NCBI GenBank assembly: GCA_011389685.1
Contig: JAABTV010000034.1
Coordinates: 1-39,860, forward strand
Direction: 5' to 3'
DNA from: Paracoccaceae bacterium
Lineage (GTDB): Bacteria; Pseudomonadota; Alphaproteobacteria; Rhodobacterales; Rhodobacteraceae
DNA length: 39,860 nucleotides
Shown: one piece after another, positions 8,504-17,565 of the stretch
Layout: the number at the start of each line of letters is the position of its first letter
How positions within the stretch are numbered: position 1 is the stretch's first letter
The notes under the pieces: model-generated
The model's input: the letters and a program-made list of their open reading frames with translations, nothing else
The model's database searches: none
Told to the model about the DNA's origin: nothing
Made by a program: the position numbers and the translations under genes

Positions 8504-9367
8504 TCAATACTGGCTGATGGCGCGCGCCGCTTCGAGCGCGAGCGGGATGTTGCGGTTGACGAAATCCTCGGGCGTCCATTCGGCGAGCGACCCTGCAACA
8601 TGGATCGCGGCGACCGGATCGCCATTCGCATCGAGCACCGGGAACCCGGCGGCGATTTCGCCCAGCAGGATCTGGTTGAGGCTGAGCGCGTAGCCGTTGG
8701 CGCGGGTCTCGGCGATCTTGTCGAGGATGGCGGGGATCTGGGTGACGGTGTGCGGGGTAAAAGGGCGGCGGTCGGAGCGGTCGAGGATGTCGCGCACCCG
8801 GTCGTCGGGCAGGCGCGAGAGAATCGCCCAACCGCCCGAGCTGCAGAAACTCGGCACACTATGGCCGACAAGAGTGGTGTAGAAGGTCTGGCGCTTGCTT
8901 TGCAGACGCACTGCATAAACCACGCGCAGATCGTCGAAAAGCGACAGGTCGACGCGCTCGCGGACCTCCTTGCGCAGTTCCTGAAGCACCGGCGTGGCGC
9001 GGCGCACCAGAGGATCGAGCCGCAGGTAATCGAGCGTGTGATCGAGCAACCGGATACCGGGAACAAAGCCGCGCCCATCGCCCGCGCGCCGGATATAGCC
9101 CATGGAGCGCAGGGTGTGCACCATCCGTTGCGCCGTGCTGCGATCGACGTTCGCCTGGGCGGCAATCTCGGACAGCGACAGGGGGGCATCGGCGTGGTGA
9201 AAGGCCGCCAGCACCTGCATGGCCTTTTCCAGGGACCGCACAAAAAGCGGGCCAGAGCGATTGTTTTCGGTCAGTTCACGAAATCCGGGTTCGGCGCGGG
9301 TCGTGTTGCGTGGCAACGTGACGTTCCATTCATGTTTGGCCGTTGACAGGGGTCGATTCACAATCAT
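8504..9367 (-). CDS. IclR family transcriptional regulator
   Basis: A 287-residue DNA-binding regulator. The winged helix-turn-helix lies near residues 43-95 (SLEKAMQVL ... SEIAAQANVDRSTAQRMVHTL) and is followed by the IclR effector-binding domain (SCSSGGWAIL-like CSS segment, then a C-terminal VAAIHVAGS strand). The first 40 residues before the HTH are unconserved and the ATG at 9367 has no clear ribosome site, so the true start may be further in. The gene is the first of an operon with the acylase and divergent from the MlrC-ABC-M20 operon. Control of both directions from the shared region is the simplest reading. Confidence 0.93.
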   Translation of the reverse strand: MIVNRPLSTAKHEWNVTLPRNTTRAEPGFRELTENNRSGPLFVRSLEKAMQVLAAFHHADAPLSLSEIAAQANVDRSTAQRMVHTLRSMGYIRRAGDGRGFVPGIRLLDHTLDYLRLDPLVRRATPVLQELRKEVRERVDLSLFDDLRVVYAVRLQSKRQTFYTTLVGHSVPSFCSSGGWAILSRLPDDRVRDILDRSDRRPFTPHTVTQIPAILDKIAETRANGYALSLNQILLGEIAAGFPVLDANGDPVAAIHVAGSLAEWTPEDFVNRNIPLALEAARAISQY

Positions 9368-9376
9368 AAGCTAAGA

Positions 9377-9407
9377 ATACAATGCAGCTGTATCGTCTTG
9401 CAATACA
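9377..9407. promoter_or_regulatory. Candidate IclR operator repeats
   Basis: The divergent region holds three alternating half-sites: ATACA (9377-9381), TGTAT (9389-9393) and ATACA (9403-9407), spaced 7 and 9 bases. Neighbouring half-sites form inverted repeats. They lie about 10 bases upstream of the IclR start and 75 bases upstream of the MlrC-like start. Binding is inferred from position and symmetry only. Confidence 0.4.
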
Positions 9408-9481
9408 GAAGATTGATCGACGTAGGGTAAGCTGTCGGGTCGAGATCAGTGGTTGCGAACAAGAACGGGGAAATACGACAT

Positions 9482-11011
9482 ATGCGCCGGGTTGCGCTTG
9501 CAGGCTTCTTGCATGAGACGAATACATTTGCCCCGACAAAGGCCGCACACCACGATTTCGTGCAGGGTGGTGGCTATATGCCCATGGCGCGCGGCGCGGA
9601 TGTCCTGAGCCGGGGTCGTGGAATCAATCTCGGGATCGGCGGTGCGGTCCAGCACGGCGAAGGTGTGGGCTGGGACATGGTGCCGGTGCTCTGGGCCGGG
9701 GCGATCCCGTCGGCCCATGTGACTCGCGACGCCTATGACCGGATTTCCGACGAGATCGTCGAGGGGATCGCCGCGGCGGGGTCGCTGGACGGAGTTTTCC
9801 TTGATCTGCATGGCGCGATGGTGGCCGAGCATGTCGATGACGGCGAAGGCGCGCTCCTTGCGCGGGTGCGCGCGGCGGTGGGGCCGGATGTGCCGATCGC
9901 CTGCGCGCTCGACCTGCATGGCAATATCACCGCCGAGATGGTCGAAGCGGCCGATGTCCTGGTCGGCTTTCGCACCTATCCACATGTCGATATGAGCGAC
10001 ACCGGGCGCCGGGCGGCCGAACAGCTTGACCGGCTGATGAGCCGTGGCGCGCCATTTGCCAAGGCGTTCCGGCGCCTGCCTTTCCTCATTCCGATCGCGT
10101 GGCAGAGCACCCGGGCGGAGCCGGCGAAGGGTATCTATGACCTCGTGGCCGAATGCGAGGGTGGCGAGGTCAGCAGCACGTCTTTCTTTTTCGGCTTTCC
10201 GGCAGCAGATTTCCCTGGATGCGGGCCGACAGTGGTCACATACGGCGAAAGCCAGGATGCGGCGGATGAGGCGGCGGAGCGGATCGAAGCGGCGGTTCTG
10301 GCCGCCGAGGACGCCTTTGCCGGGCAAAGCTACGATCCGGACGAAGGCGTGCAAGAGGCGATGCGCATCGCCCGAACGGCCACCCGTCCCGTGGTGATAG
10401 CGGATACGCAGGACAACCCCGGCGCGGGGGGCGATTCGAACACCACCGGCATGTTGGCTGCGATGGTGCGCAACAAGGCGCGTGGCGCGCTGGGCAACAT
10501 GGTCGACCCAAAGGCCGCCGCTGCCGCCCATGCGGCGGGCGAAGGCGCCGAGATCGAGATCGCGCTGGGCGGACTCTCGAACATCCCCGGCGACGCGCCG
10601 TTCGAGGGGCGGTTCGTGGTCGAAACGCTTTCGGATGGTCATCTGGTGGCGTCGGGACCGTTCTACGGTGGCGCGCCCCTGGACATGGGGCCGTCGGCCT
10701 GCCTGCGCATCGGCGATGTGAGGGTGGTCGTGACCAGCCACAAGGCGCAGATGGCCGATCAGGAAATGTATCGTTTCGTCGGGATCGAACCGAAGGAAGA
10801 GCCAATCCTTGTGAACAAGAGCTCGGTGCATTTCCGGGCGGATTTTGATACCATCGCCGAGACGATCCTGACCTGCGTAGCGCCCGGGCCGATGCCGATC
10901 AGCCCCGCAAGCCTGCCGTTCACGCGGTTGGCGCCGGGCATGCGGCTTGAGCCTCTGGGGGCCGCGTTCGAACCACGGACGATGGGAGAGACGGAAGCGC
11001 ATCAGGCCTGA
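9482..11011 (+). CDS. M81 family metallopeptidase (MlrC/microcystinase-like)
   Basis: A 509-residue protein of the MlrC family, named after the metallopeptidase acting late in microcystin breakdown; most members have unknown substrates. The family opening GFLHETNTFAP (H11, E12) is clear. Likely zinc ligands are D108/H110 (LDLHGAM), D144/H146 (LDLHGN) and H168/D170 (YPHVD). No signal peptide, so cytoplasmic. The ATG at 9482 follows GGGGA at 9467-9471; an in-frame GTG at 9449 would add 11 residues but has weaker support. It is the first gene of a rightward run with a peptide ABC transporter and two M20 hydrolases, which supports a role in trimming imported peptide-like compounds. Confidence 0.93.
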   Translation: MRRVALAGFLHETNTFAPTKAAHHDFVQGGGYMPMARGADVLSRGRGINLGIGGAVQHGEGVGWDMVPVLWAGAIPSAHVTRDAYDRISDEIVEGIAAAGSLDGVFLDLHGAMVAEHVDDGEGALLARVRAAVGPDVPIACALDLHGNITAEMVEAADVLVGFRTYPHVDMSDTGRRAAEQLDRLMSRGAPFAKAFRRLPFLIPIAWQSTRAEPAKGIYDLVAECEGGEVSSTSFFFGFPAADFPGCGPTVVTYGESQDAADEAAERIEAAVLAAEDAFAGQSYDPDEGVQEAMRIARTATRPVVIADTQDNPGAGGDSNTTGMLAAMVRNKARGALGNMVDPKAAAAAHAAGEGAEIEIALGGLSNIPGDAPFEGRFVVETLSDGHLVASGPFYGGAPLDMGPSACLRIGDVRVVVTSHKAQMADQEMYRFVGIEPKEEPILVNKSSVHFRADFDTIAETILTCVAPGPMPISPASLPFTRLAPGMRLEPLGAAFEPRTMGETEAHQA

Positions 11012-11122
11012 TACATGAAATGCGACCCGCGCCGTACGCGCGGTGCCGTGAGCCGAGCAACCAACCGCGCCGCAAAAGGGCCTCCAAACCCGGCGCATAA
11101 CTGCAACCAACGGGAGTTGAAC

Positions 11123-12745
11123 ATGACCCTGACACTTGACTTGAAACACATGCCGGACCGCATCGGCGCGGGGCTGCGCCGCACGGCGCTGAGCGCTGCG
11201 GTGCTGGCTGCCGCGACGATGGCCGCTGCACCGCTGAGCGCGGAGACGCTGACGGCGGTGAAACACTCGGCGCTTCGGGTGCTCGACCCGATCCTGACCA
11301 CCGCCTACATGAGCCGCAACCACGGCTACATGATCTTCGACACGCTGTTTGCGCTGGACGAGAGCATGACGCCCCAGCCGCAGATGGTCGATAGCTGGAC
11401 CGTCTCGGATGATGGGCTGACCTATCGCTTCACCCTGCGTGACGGTCTCAAGTTCCATGACGGCAGCCCAGTCACCGGCGACGATGTCGCCGCCTCCATC
11501 GCCCGCTGGGGCGAGCGCGACGGCATGGGGCAGGTGCTGATGGATTTCGTCGAGAGCATGGGCCAGGACGGCGACAACGTCTTTGTCATGAACATGAAGG
11601 AACCTTATGGCCTTGTCATCGACAGCCTGGCCAAGCCGTCGTCGAACGTGCCGTTCATCATGCCCAAGCGTCTGGCCGAGACGCCGTCGACCGAGCCGAT
11701 CCCCGAACAGATCGGATCGGGCCCGTTCACATGGGTGGCTGATGAGTTCCAGCCGGGTGTGAAGGCGGTCTATGCGAAGTTCGAGGACTACGTGCCGCGC
11801 GATGAAGAGCCGAGCTGGTCGGCAGGCGGCAAGGTGGTCAAGGTGGACCGGGTCGAATGGGTGGTGATGCCCGATGACCAGACCACGCTCAACGCGATCA
11901 TGGCCGGCGAAATCGACTATTGGGAAAGCCCGCCCTCTGACCTGTTGCCGATTCTGGAGGCAAGCGGGGATCTCGAGGTGCGCAACCTCAACGCGCTGGG
12001 CTATCAGACGATCATTCGCCCCAACACGCTCAATGCGCCGATGGATGACCCGCGTATCCGCAAGGCGGCAATTGCGTCGATCTATCAGAAGGACGTTTTG
12101 GACGCGATGATTGGCAACCCCGATCTTTACAGCCTGTGCGGAGCGATGTTCGTCTGTGGCACGCCCTTGGCCACGGATGTCGGCTCCGAGACGCTGACCG
12201 AAGGCAATGGTCAGGATCTGGCCCGGCAGCTTCTGGAAGAGGCGGGTTATGACGGCACACCGATTGTGATGATGCACCCGACCGATGTGGGCACATTGCG
12301 CACGCAGCCTGTGGTCGTGGCGCAGGCCATGCGCGATGTCGGCTTCGAGGTCGATCTGCAGGCGATGGACTGGCAAAGCCTCGTGGGCCGCCGTGCAAGT
12401 CAAGCGCCGGTTGATGAAGGTGGCTGGCATATGTTTGCAACCAACTGGGTGGGCGCGGACGTGTTCAACCCGCTGGTCAACAACATGGTCAACGGCAAGG
12501 GCCCCGATGGCGGCTGGTTCGGCTGGCCCGATGTGCCCGAGCTCGAAGAGCTGCGGATGGCCTATGCGACATCCGGTTCGCTCGAAGAGCAGCAGGAAAT
12601 CGCAGCGAAGATCCAGGAAGTGGCCTATGACGAAGGCGTCTATGCCCCGATCGGCCAATACTTCGTGCCTTCGGCTTGGTCGAGCGACCTTGACGGTGTT
12701 CTGGACGGTCCCGCGCCGTTCTTCTGGAACATCTCCAAGAACTGA
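11123..12745 (+). CDS. ABC transporter substrate-binding protein, family 5 (peptide/dipeptide type)
   Basis: A 540-residue periplasmic binding protein of the DppA/OppA class, which captures peptides or similar solutes for the following permeases. The signal peptide has a basic part (GLRR, 17-20), a hydrophobic core and a likely cut after A40 (LSA/E). The mature part shows the usual YRFTLRDGLKFHDGSPVTGDDV-type segment near residues 93-115. The ATG at 11123 follows GGGAG at 11112-11116; an upstream frame to 11015 lacks a ribosome site. A strong hairpin lies just after the gene. It is 111 bases after the MlrC-like gene, and the same strand continues for five more genes. Confidence 0.95.
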   Translation: MTLTLDLKHMPDRIGAGLRRTALSAAVLAAATMAAAPLSAETLTAVKHSALRVLDPILTTAYMSRNHGYMIFDTLFALDESMTPQPQMVDSWTVSDDGLTYRFTLRDGLKFHDGSPVTGDDVAASIARWGERDGMGQVLMDFVESMGQDGDNVFVMNMKEPYGLVIDSLAKPSSNVPFIMPKRLAETPSTEPIPEQIGSGPFTWVADEFQPGVKAVYAKFEDYVPRDEEPSWSAGGKVVKVDRVEWVVMPDDQTTLNAIMAGEIDYWESPPSDLLPILEASGDLEVRNLNALGYQTIIRPNTLNAPMDDPRIRKAAIASIYQKDVLDAMIGNPDLYSLCGAMFVCGTPLATDVGSETLTEGNGQDLARQLLEEAGYDGTPIVMMHPTDVGTLRTQPVVVAQAMRDVGFEVDLQAMDWQSLVGRRASQAPVDEGGWHMFATNWVGADVFNPLVNNMVNGKGPDGGWFGWPDVPELEELRMAYATSGSLEEQQEIAAKIQEVAYDEGVYAPIGQYFVPSAWSSDLDGVLDGPAPFFWNISKN

Positions 12746-12757
12746 TCGGTGACGGTC

Positions 12758-12787
12758 CGGCCCCGCACCCGTCCGGGTGCGGGGCCG
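12758..12787 (+). promoter_or_regulatory. Intercistronic hairpin after the binding-protein gene
   Basis: A perfect 13-bp stem (CGGCCCCGCACCC with its complement) closes a 4-base loop, 13 bases after the binding-protein stop and 75 bases before the permease start. There is no T tract. Such structures between binding-protein and permease genes commonly protect the upstream mRNA or reduce read-through, giving more binding protein than permease. That role is inferred here. Confidence 0.75.
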
Positions 12788-12862
12788 ACAGCATGGATTT
12801 TCCCGGCCACCGGTTGGCGGACGGGGCGGCCCCGCGGGGCGAGAACCTGAGAGGGAGTGCCG

Positions 12863-13807
12863 ATGTTCGGTTATATCGTGCAACGTATCCTTGCCGCCGT
12901 GCCGGTGATGGGATTCGTGGCGCTTTTCGTGTTCCTAATGCTGCGGCTGACGCCGGGCGATCCGGCCGCGATCATCGCGGGCGACACCGCGACGCCGGAA
13001 CAACTTCAACGCATCCGCGAGGCGCTGGGTCTCAACGATCCGCTGCATATCCAGTTCATCACCTGGATTGGCAACCTGTTGCAGGGCGATTTCGGCACTT
13101 CGGTGCTTTCCGGCAAGCCGGTGATCGAGTTGATCGCCGCGAGGATGGAGCCGACGATCAGCCTTGCGCTGACCACGATCATCCTGTCGGTTCTGATCGC
13201 CGTGCCGCTGGGCGTGATCGCGGCATGGAAGCACGGCACATTGATCGACCGTTTCGTGATGCTGATTTCGGTGCTGGGCTTTTCGGTGCCGGTCTTTGTT
13301 ATTGGCTACCTGATGATTTCGCTGTTCTCGATGCAGTTGAACTGGTTTCCGGTGCAGGGGTTCCGACCCATAGGGGATGGGTTGGGGCAGTTCCTGCATC
13401 GCATCGCGCTACCGACCTTCACGCTCACGCTTTTGTATATTGCGCTGATCGCGCGGATCACGCGGACCTCGATGCTTGAAATTCTGGGCGACGATTACAT
13501 CCGCACCGCCCGCGCCAAGGGCCTGCCCGAGCGACTGGTGCTGATGCGGCATGCGCTGCGCAACTGTTCGGTGCCGATCATCACGGTGATCGGGATCGGC
13601 TTTGCCCTGATCATCTCGGGGGTTGTCGTGACAGAGAGCGTATTCAACCTTCCGGGTCTGGGGCGGCTGACCGTCGATGCGGTGTTGGCGCGCGATTACC
13701 CGGTGATCCAGGCCGTGATTCTTCTGGCCTCGCTCGTTTATGTTGTTGTCAACCTGCTGATCGACATTGCCTATGTTCTGCTTGACCCGAGGATCCGTTA
13801 CACATGA
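12863..13807 (+). CDS. ABC transporter permease (DppB type)
   Basis: A 314-residue inner-membrane subunit. It begins with the family's MFGYIVQRIL-x-PVM-G opening and has about six hydrophobic segments. The cytoplasmic EAA-type loop that docks the ATPase is near residues 216-235 (DYIRTARAKGLPERLV). The ATG at 12863 has GAGGGAG 5 bases upstream; a GTG at 12857 is a less likely start. The stop codon overlaps the start of the next permease (ATGA at 13804). Confidence 0.95.
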   Translation: MFGYIVQRILAAVPVMGFVALFVFLMLRLTPGDPAAIIAGDTATPEQLQRIREALGLNDPLHIQFITWIGNLLQGDFGTSVLSGKPVIELIAARMEPTISLALTTIILSVLIAVPLGVIAAWKHGTLIDRFVMLISVLGFSVPVFVIGYLMISLFSMQLNWFPVQGFRPIGDGLGQFLHRIALPTFTLTLLYIALIARITRTSMLEILGDDYIRTARAKGLPERLVLMRHALRNCSVPIITVIGIGFALIISGVVVTESVFNLPGLGRLTVDAVLARDYPVIQAVILLASLVYVVVNLLIDIAYVLLDPRIRYT

Positions 13808-14694
13808 CAGACCAGACCGCATTCACAGAAGGGGACGGGCGGGTTTCGCCTCTGGATCGGGCGCGCGAGATCGTGTTCTCGAGCCCTTTCGTGTTCATCG
13901 CCTCACTGATCCTGGCGATCATCGTGCTGTCGGCGCTGTTTGCTCCGTGGGTGGTGCCGCATGACCCGGTGCGGCTGACGCCGGCGCAACGCCTGAAACC
14001 GCCGAGCGAGCTTTATTGGTTGGGCACCGATGCCTTTGGTCGCGATCTCTTTTCACGCATCATCTATGGTGGGCGCATTTCGCTCGTCGTGGGGCTGGGG
14101 GCTGCGGTTTTCGCGGTTGCGTCCGGTTTGATGCTGGGCCTCTTGGCGGGGTATATCCGTTGGCTCGATGCGGTGCTGATGCGGATGGTGGACGGACTCA
14201 TGGCCATTCCCAACATCCTGCTGGCGATTGCCATCGTGTCGCTTTGGGGGGCGGGCATCTGGACCGTTCTGATCGCGATCACCATTCCCGAGGTGCCGCG
14301 CGTGGTGCGGCTGGTGCGTTCGGTCGTGCTCTCGGCGCGTGAGGAACCCTATGTCGAGGCCGCCATCGCGGCGGGATCATCCACATGGCTGATCATGCGG
14401 CGGCACCTTTTGCCCAACACCATCGCGCCACTGATCATCCAGGGCACCTATATCTGTGCGTCGGCGATCCTTGTTGAGGCGATCCTTTCCTTCCTCGGCG
14501 CGGGCATCAGTCCCGAAACGCCGAGCTGGGGCAACATCATGGCCGAGGGGCGGATCTATTTCCAGATCAACCCGGGCATCGTGCTCTGGCCCGGGATCGT
14601 CGTTTCGATGGCGATCCTGGCCATCAATCTTCTGGGCGACGCGGTGCGTGACGCACTTGACCCGCGCATGGCAAAACGGGGGATCGACAGGTGA
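13804..14694 (+). CDS. ABC transporter permease (DppC type)
   Basis: A 296-residue second permease of the peptide transporter. It has the N-terminal segment typical of the C subunit, the LGTDAFGRDLFSRIIYG motif near residues 75-90, and an EAA loop (EEPYVEAAIAAGSSTW) near residues 180-195. Both ends overlap neighbours: ATGA with the DppB-type gene and GTGA with the ATPase gene, so the three are translationally coupled. Confidence 0.95.
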   Translation: MTDQTAFTEGDGRVSPLDRAREIVFSSPFVFIASLILAIIVLSALFAPWVVPHDPVRLTPAQRLKPPSELYWLGTDAFGRDLFSRIIYGGRISLVVGLGAAVFAVASGLMLGLLAGYIRWLDAVLMRMVDGLMAIPNILLAIAIVSLWGAGIWTVLIAITIPEVPRVVRLVRSVVLSAREEPYVEAAIAAGSSTWLIMRRHLLPNTIAPLIIQGTYICASAILVEAILSFLGAGISPETPSWGNIMAEGRIYFQINPGIVLWPGIVVSMAILAINLLGDAVRDALDPRMAKRGIDR

Positions 14695-16352
14695 GCGAGA
14701 ACCTTCTTGAAATCGAGAACCTGCGTATCGCTCTCAATGGCGACCCGGAACAGGAGGTGGTCAAGGGGCTCGACATGGTGATCAAGCCGGGCCAGACCAT
14801 GTGCCTGGTCGGTGAGAGCGGCTCGGGCAAGTCGCTGACGGCGCTGGCCACGATGGGGCTATTGCCCAAGGCGCTGGTGCCGACGGCCGGGTCGATCCGC
14901 ATGAAGGGCGAGGAGCTTCTGACCGCCACGCCGCAACGCCTGCGCAAGCTGCGCGCCACGGCGATGTCGATGATCTTTCAGGAGCCCATGACCGCGCTCA
15001 ACCCGGTGGCCCGGGTCGGTGCGCAGATCGAGGAAGTGCTCGAGTTCCATTCCGACATGTCGCAGCAACAGCGCAAGCGCCGCGCCAAGGAAATGATGGA
15101 GGCGGTGCATCTGCCCGATGTGGACAAGATGTATGGCAGCTTTCCGCACCAGTTGTCGGGCGGCCAGCGCCAGCGCATCATGATCGCCATGGCGCTGATC
15201 ATGCGCCCGCAGCTCTTGATCGCGGACGAGCCGACCACCGCGCTCGACGTGACCACGCAGGCACAGATCCTGTCATTGATCCGCGAATTGCGCGAGGATC
15301 AGGGCACGGCGGTGATGTTCATCACCCATGACATGGGGGTTGTCTCGGAGATTGCCGAGGACGTGACCGTTCTCAAATTGGGCGAGGTGATGGAAACCCA
15401 GCCGCTCGAACAATTGCTGCGCCATCCGCAGACCGATTACACCTGTGATCTGTTGCGATCGGTGCCCAGCCACGTGCCGCGCCCGGCCAGCCCGGACAGT
15501 TCGGAAAAGGTGGTTCTGAGCACTCAGGGCCTTTGCAAGACCTATGGCGGCGGCGGGCTCATCTTCAAGAGCCGTGAGGTCAACGCGGCTCAGGATGTGA
15601 GCCTGACGCTGCAACATGGCCGGACGCTGGGCATCGTGGGTGAAAGCGGCTCCGGCAAATCGACCGTGGCGCGCTGCATCATGCGGCTGATCGACCCCAC
15701 GTCGGGAAAGATCATGATCGGCGACGAGGACATCGCGCAGATGAAGCCGGGCGACCTCAAGGCGCGGCGGCGCAAGTTCCAGATCGTGTTCCAGGACCCG
15801 ATGCGCTCGCTCAACCCGCGGCGCGAGATCGGCGAGTCGATCATCGAGGGGCCGTTGAATTTCGGCGTGCCACGCGCCCAGGCGGTCGAGCGGGCACGTG
15901 AATTGCTGGAACTGGTGGGCTTGCCAGCCAGCGCGGTCGACCGCTTTCCGCACCAGTTCTCGGGCGGCCAGCGCCAACGTATCGCGATTGCCCGCGCCTT
16001 GGCAGTCGATCCTGACATCCTTGTCGCGGACGAGGCTGTTTCGGCGTTGGATGTGAGTGTGCAAGCGCAGGTTCTCGACCTGTTGGCGGAATTGCAGGAC
16101 CGGCTGGGCCTCGGCATCCTCTTCATCACCCACGATCTGGGCGTGGCCGCGCAGATCTGTGACGAGGTGATGGTGATGCAGCATGGCCGGGTCGTGGAAT
16201 ACGGCCCCGCTGGTCGGGTTCTGGGCGAGCCGCGCGAGGATTACACCAAGGCGCTGATCTCTGCCGCCCCGGGGCGGCATTGGGATTTCGCCAACTTCCG
16301 GCCATTCTCGGAAACCGGCCGCGCGTCATCTGCCGCCACGCCCCCCGCCTGA
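14691..16352 (+). CDS. ABC transporter ATP-binding protein (fused DppD-DppF type)
   Basis: A 553-residue protein with two complete ATPase halves. The first has Walker A GESGSGKS at 41-48 and signature LSGGQ at 155-159. The second has Walker A at 317-324 and signature FSGGQ at 423-427. One protein therefore replaces the separate D and F subunits of dipeptide transporters, an arrangement known in alphaproteobacteria. The start is GTG within a GTGA overlap. The C-terminal tail after each half carries the oligopeptide-transporter extension (YTCDLLRSVP; DYTKALISAAP). Confidence 0.96.
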   Translation: MSENLLEIENLRIALNGDPEQEVVKGLDMVIKPGQTMCLVGESGSGKSLTALATMGLLPKALVPTAGSIRMKGEELLTATPQRLRKLRATAMSMIFQEPMTALNPVARVGAQIEEVLEFHSDMSQQQRKRRAKEMMEAVHLPDVDKMYGSFPHQLSGGQRQRIMIAMALIMRPQLLIADEPTTALDVTTQAQILSLIRELREDQGTAVMFITHDMGVVSEIAEDVTVLKLGEVMETQPLEQLLRHPQTDYTCDLLRSVPSHVPRPASPDSSEKVVLSTQGLCKTYGGGGLIFKSREVNAAQDVSLTLQHGRTLGIVGESGSGKSTVARCIMRLIDPTSGKIMIGDEDIAQMKPGDLKARRRKFQIVFQDPMRSLNPRREIGESIIEGPLNFGVPRAQAVERARELLELVGLPASAVDRFPHQFSGGQRQRIAIARALAVDPDILVADEAVSALDVSVQAQVLDLLAELQDRLGLGILFITHDLGVAAQICDEVMVMQHGRVVEYGPAGRVLGEPREDYTKALISAAPGRHWDFANFRPFSETGRASSAATPPA

Positions 16353-16392
16353 CATTCCGCTCGACAGGACACTCAACAGGAAAGGACATTCC

Positions 16393-17565
16393 ATGCCCGT
16401 TTTACCGATCATCTCGGAGAGCCAGGACGAACTGACCGGGATATTCAAGGATCTGCACGCCCATCCCGAGATCGGCTTTACCGAAACCCGCACCGCGCAG
16501 GTGGTGGCCGCAAAGCTGCGCGAATATGGGGTGGACGAGGTCCACACCGGGCTCGCGAAAACCGGCGTCGTGGGTTTGATCAAGGGCAAGGGCGGCGGCA
16601 ATCGCCGGATCGGGCTGCGCGCGGATATGGACGCGCTGCCCATTCACGAGGAAAGCAACCTGTCCTATGCCTCGAAAAACGAGGGCGTCATGCATGCCTG
16701 CGGTCATGACAGTCACACCACCATGCTTCTGGGCGCGGCCAAGCATCTGGCCCGGACGCGCGATTTCGACGGCACTGCCGTTCTGATCTTTCAACCTGCC
16801 GAAGAGGGGCTGGGTGGCGCGCGCGGCATGCTGGCCGAGGGGCTTTTCGACAAGTTTCCATGTGATGAGGTCTACGGCATGCACAACTGGCCCAACGGCG
16901 AGTCGGGCAAGGTTGGCATCTGCAAGGGTCCGGCGATGGCGGGGGCGTCTTTCTTTGACATCAAGATCAAGGGACGGGGCAGTCATGCCGCCATGCCGCA
17001 GCAGTCGCGCGATCCCCTGGTCATTGCCGCAATGCTCGTGGCGCAGATCCAGACCATCGTGTCGCGCAACGTCGCACCGCTCGATTCCTGCGTCTTTTCC
17101 GTGACTCAAAGCAACGCCGGCAGCGCCTATAACGTTGTGCCCGACACCGCGACGCTGGCCGGGACGATCCGTTATTTCAAGGACGAGGTGTGCGAACTGG
17201 CCGAAACCCGGCTGCGTGAGTTGTGCGAGGGCATGGCCCGCGCCTATGGCGTCGAGATCGAGATCGATCTGCGCAACATCTTCGACGTGCTGATGAATGA
17301 CGACGCGTTGTCGGATGCCTATCTCGAGGCCGCGGCCGATATCGTCGGGGCCGAGAACGTGTCGGACAAGGCCGAACCGGCCACCGGGTCCGAAGATTTC
17401 GCCGATATGCTAAAGGTGGTGCCCGGCTCCTATTGCCGTGTGGGCCATGGCGGCACGGTGCCGCTGCACAATCCGGGCTTCATGCTCGACCCTGAAATCC
17501 TGCCGGTGGGCGCGTCGATCATGGCGCGCATCGTCGAGCGCCGCCTGCCTGTGGGAGTTGCATGA
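16393..17565 (+). CDS. M20D family amidohydrolase (hippurate hydrolase-like)
   Basis: A 390-residue cytoplasmic zinc hydrolase that removes acyl groups from N-acyl amino acids or cleaves related amides. Metal and catalytic residues are visible: D80 (RADMDALPI), C103 and H105 (MHACGHDSHT), E137/E138 (QPAEEG) and H164 (GMHNWP). A dimerisation domain lies in the middle (about 185-300). The ATG follows AGGAAAGGA. It is 40 bases after the ATPase gene and overlaps the next M20 gene by ATGA, so it belongs to the transporter operon and probably acts on imported substrate. Confidence 0.94.
   Translation: MPVLPIISESQDELTGIFKDLHAHPEIGFTETRTAQVVAAKLREYGVDEVHTGLAKTGVVGLIKGKGGGNRRIGLRADMDALPIHEESNLSYASKNEGVMHACGHDSHTTMLLGAAKHLARTRDFDGTAVLIFQPAEEGLGGARGMLAEGLFDKFPCDEVYGMHNWPNGESGKVGICKGPAMAGASFFDIKIKGRGSHAAMPQQSRDPLVIAAMLVAQIQTIVSRNVAPLDSCVFSVTQSNAGSAYNVVPDTATLAGTIRYFKDEVCELAETRLRELCEGMARAYGVEIEIDLRNIFDVLMNDDALSDAYLEAAADIVGAENVSDKAEPATGSEDFADMLKVVPGSYCRVGHGGTVPLHNPGFMLDPEILPVGASIMARIVERRLPVGVA

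Noticed and set aside
8494..9243. Apparent 1024-residue fusion protein reading from inside the IclR gene into the acylase
   Set aside because: The first 250 codons have low-complexity Arg/Pro/Ser-rich composition typical of a shadow frame. The IclR gene occupies this stretch in another frame, and the acylase has its own ATG at 8493.
9446..12883. A 1145-codon open frame on the minus strand
   Set aside because: It lies opposite the MlrC-like and binding-protein genes, is rich in Arg, His and Gly without any family signature, and is a usual by-product of high GC content.
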